Made by a program: the position numbers and the translations under genes
Notes under the pieces: generated by a model
Databases searched by the model: none
What the model was told of the DNA's origin: nothing
The model's input: only the letters and a program-made list of their open reading frames with translations
From: an uncultured Clostridium sp.
Lineage (GTDB): Bacteria > Cyanobacteriota > Vampirovibrionia > Gastranaerophilales > Gastranaerophilaceae
Length of the DNA: 23,466 nt
Assembly (NCBI GenBank): GCA_905212085.1
Contig: CAJMDF010000032.1
Span: forward strand, 1-23,466
Direction: 5' to 3'
Shown: piece after piece, positions 1 to 8,244 of the stretch
How the letters are laid out: every line of letters starts with the position of its first letter
How positions within the stretch are numbered: the stretch's first letter is position 1

Positions 1-133
1 GATACGTATGGAAGATATGTTCTATGCAATGATTAACGCTATTAAAGAACTTGATTTAAAATATCAAGCTCAAGAAAAACGTATTAATGAATTAGAAAAA
101 CGTATTGAAAAATTAGAAGCTAAAGTCAAATAG
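1..133 (+). CDS. C-terminal fragment of a protein ending in a coiled coil (possibly a peptidase S74-type tail domain)
   Basis: Only the last 43 codons are present, in the frame that starts at base 2 and ends with TAG at 131-133; the gene begins outside the window. The visible end reads MEDMFYAMINAIKELDLK followed by a strongly charged heptad helix rich in E, K, R and L (RINELEKRIEKLEAK). A short helix with a pattern like 'hhxAIKEL' running into a terminal coiled coil is typical of the intramolecular chaperone (peptidase S74) domain at the end of tail-fibre-like and surface proteins. This fragment is too short to prove that, and any protein with a C-terminal trimeric or dimeric coiled coil could look the same. 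A clear intrinsic terminator follows 17 bases after the stop, so this is the last gene of its transcript. Confidence 0.55.
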   Translation, partial: IRMEDMFYAMINAIKELDLKYQAQEKRINELEKRIEKLEAKVK

Positions 134-150
134 ATTATCATATAAGGTAA

Positions 151-181
151 AAAGCAGGAAATAAATATTTCCTGCTTTTTT
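151..181 (+). terminator. Rho-independent terminator
   Basis: Perfect 12-bp inverted repeat, AAAGCAGGAAAT (151-162) and its complement (167-178), with a 4-base loop. The right arm runs into six T (176-181). It ends the transcript of the partial gene at the left edge. Confidence 0.85.
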
Positions 182-276
182 GATACAAAATATTAATATA
201 AGAAAATAGTTAAGTTTTCTTACAATAATTTTGTTCTATATTTGAATATTTTATATTCCTGAAGTAAAATTAATTT

Positions 277-1101
277 ATGGTAGTTGATGAACAATTATAT
301 TCTGACATCCCCCCTACGAAGTTAAGGAATAAGGAGGAGAAATTTAAACCCGCAAAAACAAGTAAATTTTGGCTGTGGGTAGCTAGCATGTTTTTCTTTA
401 ACATGTTACAAAATCGTTTTTATGCTTTCAGATATAGAGGGGAAGAAAATTATTATAATGGGGATACCAGTGTCCCGACTATTTTATTTGCTCCGCATTG
501 TAATTGGTGGGATGGTATTGTTTTTTATAATATTACTCATAGAATTTTTCACAAAGAAATTCGTCTAATGGTAGAAGAATTAAATCGTTTTCCATTGTTG
601 CGTCGAGGTGGTGCATATTCTGTAAATAAAAAATCCCCACAATCTGCAATGAAAGCTTTACAATATTCTGTAGATGTCGTTGGAGATATTCGTAATATGT
701 TGTGTATTTTCCCTCAGGGAATAATTAGACCTCCTCATTACAGACCGATTGAATTTCAAACTGGTTTGGCTTATATCGCTCAAAATGCTGTGAAAAAATA
801 TGGGAAAGTAAATTTAATTCCTGTAGCAATTGATTATAGCTTTTTCAGGGATAATAGACCTGAAGTTGTTGTAGAATTCGGAAAACGTATTGAATTAACT
901 AGTGATATGAAATTGAACAGAAAAGATTTGACTCATTCTTTAGAACGAGCATTGGAAGAAGTTTGCGATAATCAGTTTAAAGAGATATCTCAAGGCGATG
1001 TAACCAAATATAATATCTTGTTTAAACAGCATTTAAAATGGTACAGAAGAATAGAACAAAGATTAAAGAGTATAGATTTACCTCCTGTATCAGGTGTTTA
1101 A
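277..1101 (+). CDS. PlsC-like lysophospholipid/glycerol acyltransferase family protein
   Basis: A 274-residue protein of the LPLAT/AGPAT superfamily, which transfers acyl chains from acyl-CoA or acyl-ACP to lysophospholipids or other alcohols at the membrane. Visible motifs: the catalytic HX4D box as HCNWWD (H74, D79); block II region around R109-R110 and G111-G112; block III as FPQG (145-148), where classical PlsC has FPEGTR, so E is replaced by Q; and block IV-like IPVAI (181-185). A hydrophobic, aromatic stretch near 31-43 could dip into the membrane. The ATG at 277 has only a weak purine stretch upstream (GAAGT), and I see no clear promoter in 182-276. It lies alone between two terminators, so it is probably monocistronic. 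The family is secure. The exact acceptor (lysophosphatidate or another lipid such as a glycolipid or carotenoid) cannot be read from the sequence. Confidence 0.85.
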   Translation: MVVDEQLYSDIPPTKLRNKEEKFKPAKTSKFWLWVASMFFFNMLQNRFYAFRYRGEENYYNGDTSVPTILFAPHCNWWDGIVFYNITHRIFHKEIRLMVEELNRFPLLRRGGAYSVNKKSPQSAMKALQYSVDVVGDIRNMLCIFPQGIIRPPHYRPIEFQTGLAYIAQNAVKKYGKVNLIPVAIDYSFFRDNRPEVVVEFGKRIELTSDMKLNRKDLTHSLERALEEVCDNQFKEISQGDVTKYNILFKQHLKWYRRIEQRLKSIDLPPVSGV

Positions 1102-1116
1102 TTTTAAAATAAAAAA

Positions 1117-1142
1117 AATCCGATTTATAATCGGATTTTTTT
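1117..1142. terminator. Bidirectional Rho-independent terminator between convergent genes
   Basis: Nine-base inverted repeat AATCCGATT (1117-1125) and complement (1129-1137) around a TAT loop. It is flanked by eight A on the left (1111-1118) and seven T on the right (1136-1142), so it can stop transcripts from both sides. The T run touches the stop codon of the minus-strand gene (1141-1143). Confidence 0.8.
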
Positions 1143-2898
1143 ATGCATTATATCGTTTAAAAGATTTTTCGATATTTTTCGATATTGTGTTTTTAACTGT
1201 ATCATATTCTGTTGATAGGGAAGAAATTTCAGTATCAAGATTTTTCATTTTTAAATCCAGAGTTTCTTCTTTAGAGTTTAATTTAGCTTTTTCTGTTGTG
1301 TATTTTGCTTCAGCTTGAGCTATTGCTGTATCGTCAGATATTTCTTTAATATAAGAATCTGTAGCATAATTAGCCTGATAATAATAACCATCATCTTGAA
1401 TTTTTGAAATAAACATCATACCGCTTTGAAGCATTTCTTGTAAATATTCATTATCTTCAATATTATTATTTTCTGTCCAGCCATTTGTACAAATTTGATT
1501 AAATAAAGCATCATAGAATGTTGCTTGTCCTAAATCATCACTTGAAACTTCAGAGCCTGTTTTAATTATGAAAGTAGTGCTATCATCAACCAGATTAGAA
1601 GAACTTATTTGTTTTCCTACGCTATATACTTGGTTGCCGTATTGGTCTTGTTTAGATACACCATTCATATAGTCCATGAAATATGTTAAGTATGCTTTAA
1701 GTATGTTGGTTACACTGATTGATACTACTGATTGACAATTGTTTTTATCATCATGACCTGTATCAGAGTTACCTTCAACTACAAAACCGATGTAAGAGCT
1801 ATCAGAAGATGTGCTTACATTATTATTAGCCCAATTAATTACAGTATCAACGTTTTCTTTGTGATGTGTTTCATAATGACCTGCATTGGATAAGTTTTCA
1901 TCATTAAAGAAATGCCATTGGTCATTACTTGAAGCATCACCTTTCCAACCGCCACTGTTATCTTGATTACATTGGTTTGTTACTAGAGTTGTAGTCATAG
2001 ATCTTGCATATTCCAATGCTTTTGTTGTTGCAGTATCTCCAAGCCCTAATACAGAGTCAACAGCATCAAACATATTTTCCCATACGGAAGAATTACATAT
2101 TGCGCTGATTGCACCTCCTTCAAAACCGATAGAACTTGTTCTGTTGCCCCAGCCAATTGCTAATAATGAGTAATCTTTACTTAAGATATCACCAAGTGAT
2201 ACATTCTCAGAAGCAGCTTCGGTATATCCATTTGTATAATAATCGTGTTCAGAACTATTATCTGCAAAATAATATTCTTTATCTGTATTGTTATACATAA
2301 CAACAGCATCTGTTAAAGGAGTATCCTTATCGAAAGTTGTATCTGTTGGGTTTACGCTATAATCACTTAAAGCATCCGCTAATTCTGATAATGTTACATT
2401 TTTAGTTGTAACGGCAGTGGTTGCACCACCTCCAAATCCTGCTTTTTGGTTATAAGGTAAGCCAAGAATTGTTTCTGCTGTATTTTTTGTAAGTATCCCG
2501 CTTGAATAAAGCCCTTGAACAAAAGCATTTCTCATAGCTTCTGATGGTAGTGAGCCTAATCCCTCTTGAGGAATACCCGCAGCACGAGCTGCTGCAGCAT
2601 ATTTACTGTTCAATGTAACTCTGCCTAGTGAATCTGTTATTGTAATTGGCATGTAATCATTTAATGTAGAAGGATTCATTAATAATCCGTATGATAAAGG
2701 TGTTGATGTGTCACCTGTTCCATAATAATCATATATTAATTTTGTTTGGTTTAATGAATTTTGATATTCATTTGAAAGGTCAGCAAGATCTCTTGATAAT
2801 GCGATTTTTTGGTGAGAAAGTCGCATAGATTCATATTCACAGTCAGATTTTCTGGCTGTTATCGTTAATAATCTAGCTTGTCCTGCTGCTAATCCCAT
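1141..2898 (-). CDS. Hypothetical protein with helical N- and C-terminal ends and a variable central region
   Basis: A 585-residue protein that I cannot assign to a named family. It starts MGLAAGQARLLTITARK and continues as a long amphipathic helix to about residue 55. The middle (about 60-520) is rich in S, T, N, D, G and Y and looks like a globular or beta-rich surface domain, with only a few scattered cysteines. The last 60 residues (about 525-585) are a clear heptad coiled coil (AQAEAKYTTEKAKLNSKEE...). There is no signal peptide, lipobox or membrane segment. Helical ends bracketing a variable middle recall flagellin, hook or needle proteins, which self-assemble and leave by dedicated export machines. 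That is an analogy of architecture, not a detected homology. The start is supported by GAAAGGA about 11 bases upstream and by a promoter at 2973-3002. It is convergent with the acyltransferase and shares its terminator. Confidence 0.8.
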   Translation of the reverse strand: MGLAAGQARLLTITARKSDCEYESMRLSHQKIALSRDLADLSNEYQNSLNQTKLIYDYYGTGDTSTPLSYGLLMNPSTLNDYMPITITDSLGRVTLNSKYAAAARAAGIPQEGLGSLPSEAMRNAFVQGLYSSGILTKNTAETILGLPYNQKAGFGGGATTAVTTKNVTLSELADALSDYSVNPTDTTFDKDTPLTDAVVMYNNTDKEYYFADNSSEHDYYTNGYTEAASENVSLGDILSKDYSLLAIGWGNRTSSIGFEGGAISAICNSSVWENMFDAVDSVLGLGDTATTKALEYARSMTTTLVTNQCNQDNSGGWKGDASSNDQWHFFNDENLSNAGHYETHHKENVDTVINWANNNVSTSSDSSYIGFVVEGNSDTGHDDKNNCQSVVSISVTNILKAYLTYFMDYMNGVSKQDQYGNQVYSVGKQISSSNLVDDSTTFIIKTGSEVSSDDLGQATFYDALFNQICTNGWTENNNIEDNEYLQEMLQSGMMFISKIQDDGYYYQANYATDSYIKEISDDTAIAQAEAKYTTEKAKLNSKEETLDLKMKNLDTEISSLSTEYDTVKNTISKNIEKSFKRYNA

Positions 2899-2972
2899 TT
2901 TTTAAGATTTTCCTTTCAAAACTAGTAACGTTCATGTCGTATTACGGAATTTTTAATACTAAACTTTAAAAA

Positions 2973-3002
2973 ATAATATCACTATGTAACATTTGTTTAC
3001 AA
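2973..3002 (-). promoter_or_regulatory. Promoter of the 585-residue protein gene
   Basis: Read on the minus strand: TTGTAA (2997-3002), an 18-base spacer, then TATTAT (2973-2978) preceded by TGA, which gives an extended -10 TGnTATTAT. The predicted transcript begins near 2966, leaving a leader of about 65 bases with GAAAGGA before the ATG. Inferred by consensus only. Confidence 0.5.
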
Positions 3003-3091
3003 TAGAAAATCAAGTGTAATAAAGTCCCTATTAAGATATGTAAAATTGCTACTTTCGTAATACTTGAGATTGATGAGATTTTTGAAAAAAG

Positions 3092-3100
3092 TGGTATAAT
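3092..3100 (+). promoter_or_regulatory. Extended -10 promoter of the Ycf45-like gene
   Basis: TGGTATAAT at 3092-3100 is a perfect extended -10 (TGnTATAAT). The only -35 at reasonable distance is weak (TTGATG at 3070-3075, 19-base spacer). Transcription should start near 3107 and produce a leader of about 110 bases before the ATG at 3218. Together with the promoter at 2973-3002 this fills most of the 319-base gap 2899-3217, the longest non-coding stretch in the window. Confidence 0.6.
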
Positions 3101-3152
3101 ATAAGTAGAAAGGTGAGTTGAGATAAAAAATAAAAAATTTCGCAGCGGGAGC

Positions 3153-3173
3153 GGAGTTGTCATGAGCCGATAA
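3153..3173 (+). other. Possible three-codon leader minigene in the 5' leader
   Basis: Inside the leader lies a G-rich patch (3141-3156) unlike its AT-rich surroundings. It contains GGAG (3153-3156), then five bases later ATG AGC CGA TAA (3162-3173), a Met-Ser-Arg-stop frame with good Shine-Dalgarno spacing. The main gene starts 44 bases after this stop. It could be translated as a leader, be part of a structured RNA element, or be chance. Confidence 0.25.
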
Positions 3174-3217
3174 TTATTTTGTTATATATACAAAATATCA
3201 GAAAGGCAGAAAAGAAA

Positions 3218-4849
3218 ATGAGTAACCTACAATTTCAAAATGATTTAGACCGTTTAACAGATGTTCTTCCTGAAAAAGTAAAAAAACATATTAACTATGA
3301 AAAAATGGAAGATGTAATAGAAATTGTATTGGATATTGGTAGAACTCCTGAAATTAGACATGCAGGAGGTAAAATTGAATATCTTGGGTCTGAGTTTGTA
3401 ACTGAAGACGATATAAATTATATTACAAGCAGAATTCAAGATTTTACATCTGATAACCGTTCTGGTATTCCTGGAACTCTTCACAGAATTAGTGCAATAA
3501 GAAACAGGCAAGGTAAAATAATTGGTCTTACCTGCAGGATTGGCAGAGTTGTAACTGGTACGATTGCTTGTATCAAAGATATTTGTATGATGAATAAAAG
3601 TATTTTATTCTTAGGTCGTCCCGGAGTCGGTAAAACTACAAAATTGAGAGAAATTTCAAGATTAGTTGCTGATGAATTGGGAAAACGAGTTGTAATTGTT
3701 GATACTTCAAACGAAATTGCAGGTGATGGCGATACTCCACACCCTGCAATCGGTCATGCTCGTCGTATGCAGGTAACTCAACCTGAATTTCAAAAAGATA
3801 TAATGATTGAGGCTGTTGAAAATCACACTCCGGAGGTAATTGTAGTCGATGAAATAGGTACTGAAGCTGAAGCTCAAGCTGCACGTACTATCGCAGAGCG
3901 CGGAGTTATGTTGATTGCAACAGCCCACGGTAATAGTTTGGAAAACCTTATCAAAAACCCAACGTTATCAGATTTGGTCGGAGGGATTCAATCTGTAACA
4001 TTAGGAGATGATGAGGCAAAACGTAGAGCTTCCCAAAAGACTGTTCTTGAAAGAGAAAAACAGCCTACTTTTGATGTTGTCATTGAAATTTTAGACAGAA
4101 ATACTTTAGCTGTATATAAAAATACGGCTGAAGCAGTTGATTATATTTTACGCGGTTGGCCTATAAGACCTGAAATCCGTAAGGTTGATAAAACTTATGA
4201 GGGAGAATTACCCCCGACACAAGGTACTAAAGTAGAGCCAACCGTTGCTGATATTCCAAAAGAAATTCACAAACTTGAACAAAAAATTCAACCAGAGCAT
4301 AATACTGATAGTCTTAAGTTTAGTTTTTCAAGACAAAAATATGTTGAAGAAGTAAAAGGATTTAAGAAAATTTATTTATACGCAGTATCAAGAACAATTG
4401 TCGAAAAAGTAATTGAACGTTTGAATTTGAATGCGGAAATTACCAGAAATCTTGATGAAGCAGATATTGTCATTGCTCATAAAAACTTTATAAAAGGCGG
4501 AGCAAAAGTTTTGAGTGTTGCTAATGATTATCGTCTTCAAATCTTTTATGTAAAAACAAATTCAATGGCTCAAATCCAAAAAGTCTTAAAAGAAGCATTA
4601 CAAATTACAGAGGCATCTGAAACTTTATGCGGATATTATGATGATGCAGAAAGAGCTTTAGATGAAGCAAAAGCTGCAATTAATAAGATTTTAGCAGGTG
4701 CTGAACATGTTGAATTAACTCCCCAAAATCAGCATATTAGAAAATTGCAACACGAACTTGTCGAACAGCATAATTTGACAAGTAAGTCTGTTGGAGAGGG
4801 TAATAACAGACATTTAAGAATTGTTGGCGGTAAAGATTTTAATAACTAA
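3218..4849 (+). CDS. Ycf45-like protein: SpoIIIAA-type AAA ATPase with C-terminal R3H domain
   Basis: A 543-residue protein. The N-terminal half is a SpoIIIAA/Ycf45 ATPase: HRISAIRNRQGKIIGLTCRIG upstream of the P-loop, Walker A GRPGVGKTT (133-141), Walker B VIVVDE (207-212), then the sensor-like TAHGNS. After a linker comes a second folded part (about 300-470). An R3H nucleic-acid-binding motif follows, RKLQH (R508, H512), continuing HELVEQHNLTSKSVGEG. This domain order is that of Ycf45, found in Cyanobacteria, red-algal plastids and as a plant plastid protein. The cellular role is not firmly established; ATP-dependent action on nucleic acid is inferred from the domains. I chose ATG 3218, with GAAAGG at 3201-3206, over an upstream in-frame TTG at 3179 that lacks a ribosome binding site. 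It has its own extended -10 promoter and a long leader, divergent from the 585-residue protein gene. Confidence 0.88.
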   Translation: MSNLQFQNDLDRLTDVLPEKVKKHINYEKMEDVIEIVLDIGRTPEIRHAGGKIEYLGSEFVTEDDINYITSRIQDFTSDNRSGIPGTLHRISAIRNRQGKIIGLTCRIGRVVTGTIACIKDICMMNKSILFLGRPGVGKTTKLREISRLVADELGKRVVIVDTSNEIAGDGDTPHPAIGHARRMQVTQPEFQKDIMIEAVENHTPEVIVVDEIGTEAEAQAARTIAERGVMLIATAHGNSLENLIKNPTLSDLVGGIQSVTLGDDEAKRRASQKTVLEREKQPTFDVVIEILDRNTLAVYKNTAEAVDYILRGWPIRPEIRKVDKTYEGELPPTQGTKVEPTVADIPKEIHKLEQKIQPEHNTDSLKFSFSRQKYVEEVKGFKKIYLYAVSRTIVEKVIERLNLNAEITRNLDEADIVIAHKNFIKGGAKVLSVANDYRLQIFYVKTNSMAQIQKVLKEALQITEASETLCGYYDDAERALDEAKAAINKILAGAEHVELTPQNQHIRKLQHELVEQHNLTSKSVGEGNNRHLRIVGGKDFNN

Positions 4850-4850
4850 T

Positions 4851-4880
4851 TTACTATGTTAAATATTTTTTGTTTATAAT
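4851..4880 (+). promoter_or_regulatory. Possible promoter of the glutaredoxin gene
   Basis: A perfect TATAAT at 4875-4880 lies 24 bases before the glutaredoxin ATG. The -35 candidate TTACTA (4851-4856, 18-base spacer) is weak. No terminator separates this gene from the ATPase, so read-through is also likely. Confidence 0.4.
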
Positions 4881-4904
4881 AATCTGAATTAAAAGGAGGT
4901 TATT

Positions 4905-5165
4905 ATGAATAAAATTGATATTTACACATCTGCAACTTGTCCATATTGTATAAAAGCAAAAAAACTTTTAACGAGTTTACATTTAACTTATGTAGAGCAT
5001 AATATTGATGATAATTTTGAAGAAATAACTAAAGAGTTATCAGAAAAATTCCAAAGACATATTATGACTGTACCTCAAATTATTATAAATAATCATTACG
5101 TTGGTGGTTATGATGATTTGGAGGCAATGTATAAAAGCGGTAAACTGAAAGAAATTATAGAATAA
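4905..5165 (+). CDS. grxC: Glutaredoxin (GrxC/Grx3 type)
   Basis: An 86-residue dithiol glutaredoxin, a small cytoplasmic thiol-disulfide oxidoreductase that reduces disulfides and glutathionylated proteins. The active site is CPYC (C12, C15) after a short beta strand. The cis-proline loop is TVPQI (55-59). The glutathione/substrate-binding turn GGYDDL (67-72) follows. All are at the usual places and the length is full for Grx3. The ATG is preceded by a near-perfect Shine-Dalgarno, AAGGAGG (4893-4899), five bases away, one of the strongest in the window. It follows the Ycf45-like gene by 55 bases. Whether glutathione or another thiol is the electron donor in this organism cannot be told here. 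Confidence 0.93.
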   Translation: MNKIDIYTSATCPYCIKAKKLLTSLHLTYVEHNIDDNFEEITKELSEKFQRHIMTVPQIIINNHYVGGYDDLEAMYKSGKLKEIIE

Positions 5166-5170
5166 TGGGA

Positions 5171-5203
5171 AAAGACGAGAATTTTTAAATTCTCGTCTTT
5201 TTT
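5171..5203. terminator. Bidirectional Rho-independent terminator between grxC and ppdK
   Basis: Inverted repeat AAAGACGAGAATT (5171-5183) and complement (5188-5200) with a 4-base loop. T run 5198-5203 on the plus strand and A run on the left, so it can also serve ppdK, whose stop lies at 5249-5251 on the other strand. Confidence 0.85.
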
Positions 5204-5248
5204 GTTTTAGATTTATATAAAACTGAAATTATATATTAAATTGTCAGC

Positions 5249-7927
5249 TTATTTGCAGCCCAGAGGACCTTCTTCTTCTTTGCTGTGTTTAAACTCAATA
5301 ACTGCTTGAGCTGCAGCAAGTCTAGCTTGAGGAACTCTGAATGGTGAGCAGGATACGTAATTTAAACCGATTCTGTGACAGAATTTTACAGAAGCAGGAT
5401 CACCACCGTGTTCGCCACAAATTCCGCGTTTTAGATGAGGTCTTACTTTTAGAGCTTTTTCTAAAGCTATCTTCATTAATTGACCGACACCTTCCTGATC
5501 TAGAGTTGCAAATGGGTTTGCTGGAAGGATTTTTTGCTCTACATAGTTTTGTAAGAATTTACCTTCTGCGTCATCTCTTGAAAATCCGAATGTCATTTGA
5601 GTTAAGTCATTTGTTCCGAATGAAAAGAATTCTGCATATTCAGCAATCTGATCAGCAGTTAATGCTGCACGAGGAATTTCTATCATTGTTCCGAACATGT
5701 AATCAACTTTTACACCTTTTTCATCCATAACTTCTTTTGCAACTCTTTCAAGTAATGTCTGAACTGTTTTAAGTTCGTTTACGTGCCCTACTAATGGAAT
5801 CATAACTTCAGGTTTTACGTTCAAGCCTTCTTTTTTCAAATCACAAGCAGCTGTGAAAATAGCTCTTACTTGCATTTCATTGATTTCAGGATAAGTAAGG
5901 CCTAAACGGCAGCCTCTCAATCCCATCATAGGGTTAGATTCAGACATTGCTTCCACGATGTTAAGAAGTTTTTCATCTTCTTTATAATCTTCACCTTTAG
6001 CTTTTTTAGTTGCAACTTTTGCAATTAATTCTTCTTTGTCAGGTAAAAATTCATGTAATGGCGGATCAAGTAGTCTTATTGTCATTGATTTGTCACCTAA
6101 TGCTTTAAACATTGCATAGAAATCACTGTATTGCATTGGTAATAAATGATCAAGAGCTTCTTTTCTGGCTTCAGGAGTACCTGCAATAATCATTTTTTGA
6201 ACCCACGGTAATCTGTCAGGATCCATAAACATATGTTCTGTTCTGCAAAGTCCGACACCTTCAGCACCTAATTCAAGAGCTTTTGCAACATCTGCAGGTG
6301 TATCAGCATTTGCTCTTACACCTAAAAGTTTTACTTCATCTACCCATTTGAAGAGTTTTTTGAAGTTATCGTCCATTGTAGGAGGTACTAAATGAACCGC
6401 CCCTTCCATAACTTCACCTGTACCGCCATCTAGTGAGATTATATCATTTTTGTGATACACAGTACCGTCTGCTGCGGTTAAAGTTTCGTTTTTAAGATCG
6501 ATTGATAGGTCTTCACAACCTGCAACACAAGGTTTTCCCATCCCTTTTGCAACTACTGCTGCGTGAGATGTCATACCGCCTCTTAAAGTTAGAACACCTT
6601 GAGAGGCAATCATTCCGTGAATATCGTCAGGACAAGTTTCAATTCTTACTAAAATTACTTTTTCTCCTGCTTTTCCACGTTCAGCTGCTTCTTCTGTATC
6701 AAATACAACTTTACCAACAGCTGCTCCAGGTGATGCTGCAAGTCCTTGTGCTATTTTGTGAGCTTCTTTTTTAGCTTTAGGGTCAAAGTCAGGTAAAAGA
6801 ACTTGATATAATTGATTTGGATCTACAAGTTCAATTGCTCTTTCTTTATCGATGATACCTTCTTCTGCCATTTCAACAGCAATTCTTACAGATGCTTTAG
6901 CAGTTCTTTTCCCGTTACGAGTTTGTAAGATATACAATTTACCTTTTTCAATAGTAAATTCCATATCTTGAACGTCTTTATAGCCTTTTTCTAATTTTTT
7001 GGCAATATCAACATATTGTTTGTATAGTTCAGGCATTTCATGTTCTAATTCTGCAATAGGTTTAGGAGTTCTAATACCTGCTACAACGTCTTCACCTTGA
7101 GCATTTGTCAGGTATTCTCCGTAGAATTTATTTTCACCTGTAGATGGGTTTCTTGTGAAGGAAACACCTGTTGCACAATCATCTCCCATGTTACCAAATA
7201 CCATTGTTTGAACGTTTACGGCTGTTCCATAGTTATGGTCAATTTTATAGTGATTTCTGTATGCAACTGCACGAGGGATATTCCATGATCTGAATACGGC
7301 TTCTATGGCTTCTTCTAATTGAACGTATGGGTCTTGTGGAAATTCTTTACCTGTTTCTTTTTTGATTAATTCTTTATATGGTTCGATTAATGATTTCCAA
7401 TCTTCTGCTGTTAAATCTGTATCTGATTTGTAGCCTTTTTCTTTTTTAATTTTGTCTAAATAATCTTCAAACTTTTGTCTGTCAATTTCCCAAGCAACTG
7501 AGCCAAACATTGTTAAAAACCTTCTGTATGAGTCATAACAAAATCTTGGGTTGTTTGTTAATTTTATCATACCTTCAACGGTTTTATCGTTTAGACCGAG
7601 GTTTAGGATTGTTTCCATCATACCAGGCATCGAAAGTCTAGCCCCTGATCTTACGGATACTAACAGCGGATTTTCGGCATCTCCAAATTTTTTACCAGCT
7701 TGTTTTTCAACATCTGTAAGAGCTGTTCTTACTTCATCCATAAGTCCTGCAGGCATTTTGTTCCCGTGATTTATATAATCCATACAGGTTTCAGTCGTAA
7801 TCGTAAGCCCAGGAGGTACTGGCAGACCTAGGTTTGTCATTTCAGCAAGGTTTGCACCTTTCCCGCCAAGCAGATTACGCATATCTGCATTACCCTCTCT
7901 GAATAACCATACGCGTTTTTCAGTCAT
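5249..7927 (-). CDS. ppdK: Pyruvate, phosphate dikinase
   Basis: An 892-residue PPDK, which reversibly converts pyruvate, ATP and phosphate to phosphoenolpyruvate, AMP and pyrophosphate. The domains are in the normal order. The N-terminal nucleotide-binding part has GGKGANLAEM (21-30) and SVRSGARLSMPGMM (91-104). The swivelling phosphohistidine domain has GMTSHAAVVAKGMGKPC, with catalytic H455 and T453, the position regulated in some PPDKs. The C-terminal PEP/pyruvate barrel ends in CGEHGGDP (catalytic C837). Length is full, with a short charged tail. The start is supported by AAAGGAG seven bases before the ATG and a good promoter at 7973-8000. In an anaerobe, PPDK can work in glycolysis, saving pyrophosphate energy, or in gluconeogenesis. 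No PPDK regulatory kinase gene lies in the window. Confidence 0.97.
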   Translation of the reverse strand: MTEKRVWLFREGNADMRNLLGGKGANLAEMTNLGLPVPPGLTITTETCMDYINHGNKMPAGLMDEVRTALTDVEKQAGKKFGDAENPLLVSVRSGARLSMPGMMETILNLGLNDKTVEGMIKLTNNPRFCYDSYRRFLTMFGSVAWEIDRQKFEDYLDKIKKEKGYKSDTDLTAEDWKSLIEPYKELIKKETGKEFPQDPYVQLEEAIEAVFRSWNIPRAVAYRNHYKIDHNYGTAVNVQTMVFGNMGDDCATGVSFTRNPSTGENKFYGEYLTNAQGEDVVAGIRTPKPIAELEHEMPELYKQYVDIAKKLEKGYKDVQDMEFTIEKGKLYILQTRNGKRTAKASVRIAVEMAEEGIIDKERAIELVDPNQLYQVLLPDFDPKAKKEAHKIAQGLAASPGAAVGKVVFDTEEAAERGKAGEKVILVRIETCPDDIHGMIASQGVLTLRGGMTSHAAVVAKGMGKPCVAGCEDLSIDLKNETLTAADGTVYHKNDIISLDGGTGEVMEGAVHLVPPTMDDNFKKLFKWVDEVKLLGVRANADTPADVAKALELGAEGVGLCRTEHMFMDPDRLPWVQKMIIAGTPEARKEALDHLLPMQYSDFYAMFKALGDKSMTIRLLDPPLHEFLPDKEELIAKVATKKAKGEDYKEDEKLLNIVEAMSESNPMMGLRGCRLGLTYPEINEMQVRAIFTAACDLKKEGLNVKPEVMIPLVGHVNELKTVQTLLERVAKEVMDEKGVKVDYMFGTMIEIPRAALTADQIAEYAEFFSFGTNDLTQMTFGFSRDDAEGKFLQNYVEQKILPANPFATLDQEGVGQLMKIALEKALKVRPHLKRGICGEHGGDPASVKFCHRIGLNYVSCSPFRVPQARLAAAQAVIEFKHSKEEEGPLGCK

Positions 7928-7972
7928 AGTTCATCTCCTTTCTTATGTATAATAAACACTTTTGATGATTTA

Positions 7973-8000
7973 ACTATAACATGAAAATATTGAATGCCAA
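7973..8000 (-). promoter_or_regulatory. Promoter of ppdK
   Basis: On the minus strand: TTGGCA (7995-8000), a 16-base spacer, TATAGT (7973-7978), with TGT directly before the -10, giving an extended -10. Each hexamer matches consensus at five of six positions. The predicted leader is about 40 bases. The promoter lies just beyond the stop codon of the small gene at 8014. Confidence 0.6.
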
Positions 8001-8013
8001 TATATTTTTTTGA

Positions 8014-8244
8014 TTATTTTTTAAAATAATCGCAAATTAATGTTCTTTTGCGAGGGATAAGATTTTTGATATTTTCTAAAATCTTATTTTTTTTTGAATT
8101 TTCTAATTCTTTTTTTAGGATTGCTTTTTCTAAAACGACTTTATTGTACAAATCAGAGCACACTGAACTTTTTTCAATGTGTTCTTTTAATTTCGCCAGT
8201 TGAATTTCTTTTTCTCTAATAGATTGGATTAGTTCTTTTTTCAC
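8014..8244 (-). CDS. Small coiled-coil hypothetical protein
   Basis: A 76-residue basic, highly charged protein that I do not recognise. About residues 1-55 form a heptad helix (KKELIQSIREKEIQLAKLKEHIE... and ILKKELENSKKNK), followed by a basic tail with RKRT. There is one cysteine in the middle and one near the end, and no membrane segment. I prefer the GTG start at 8244-8242, because GAGAGGT (8253-8259) sits eight bases upstream. An in-frame ATG at 8271 would add nine residues but has no ribosome binding site. It lies 81 bases downstream of the oxidoreductase gamma gene on the same strand with no terminator between, so it may be the last gene of that operon. A functional link is not shown. 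Confidence 0.6.
   Translation of the reverse strand: MKKELIQSIREKEIQLAKLKEHIEKSSVCSDLYNKVVLEKAILKKELENSKKNKILENIKNLIPRKRTLICDYFKK

Noticed and set aside
3179..3217. TTG start at 3179 for the Ycf45-like gene
   Set aside because: No Shine-Dalgarno before it, and the ATG at 3218 has GAAAGG at 3201-3206.
7987..8003. ATATTG...CAATAT hairpin considered as a terminator for the small gene at 8014
   Set aside because: The stem is six AT-rich pairs, lacks a good T run on the minus strand, and overlaps the better supported ppdK promoter.
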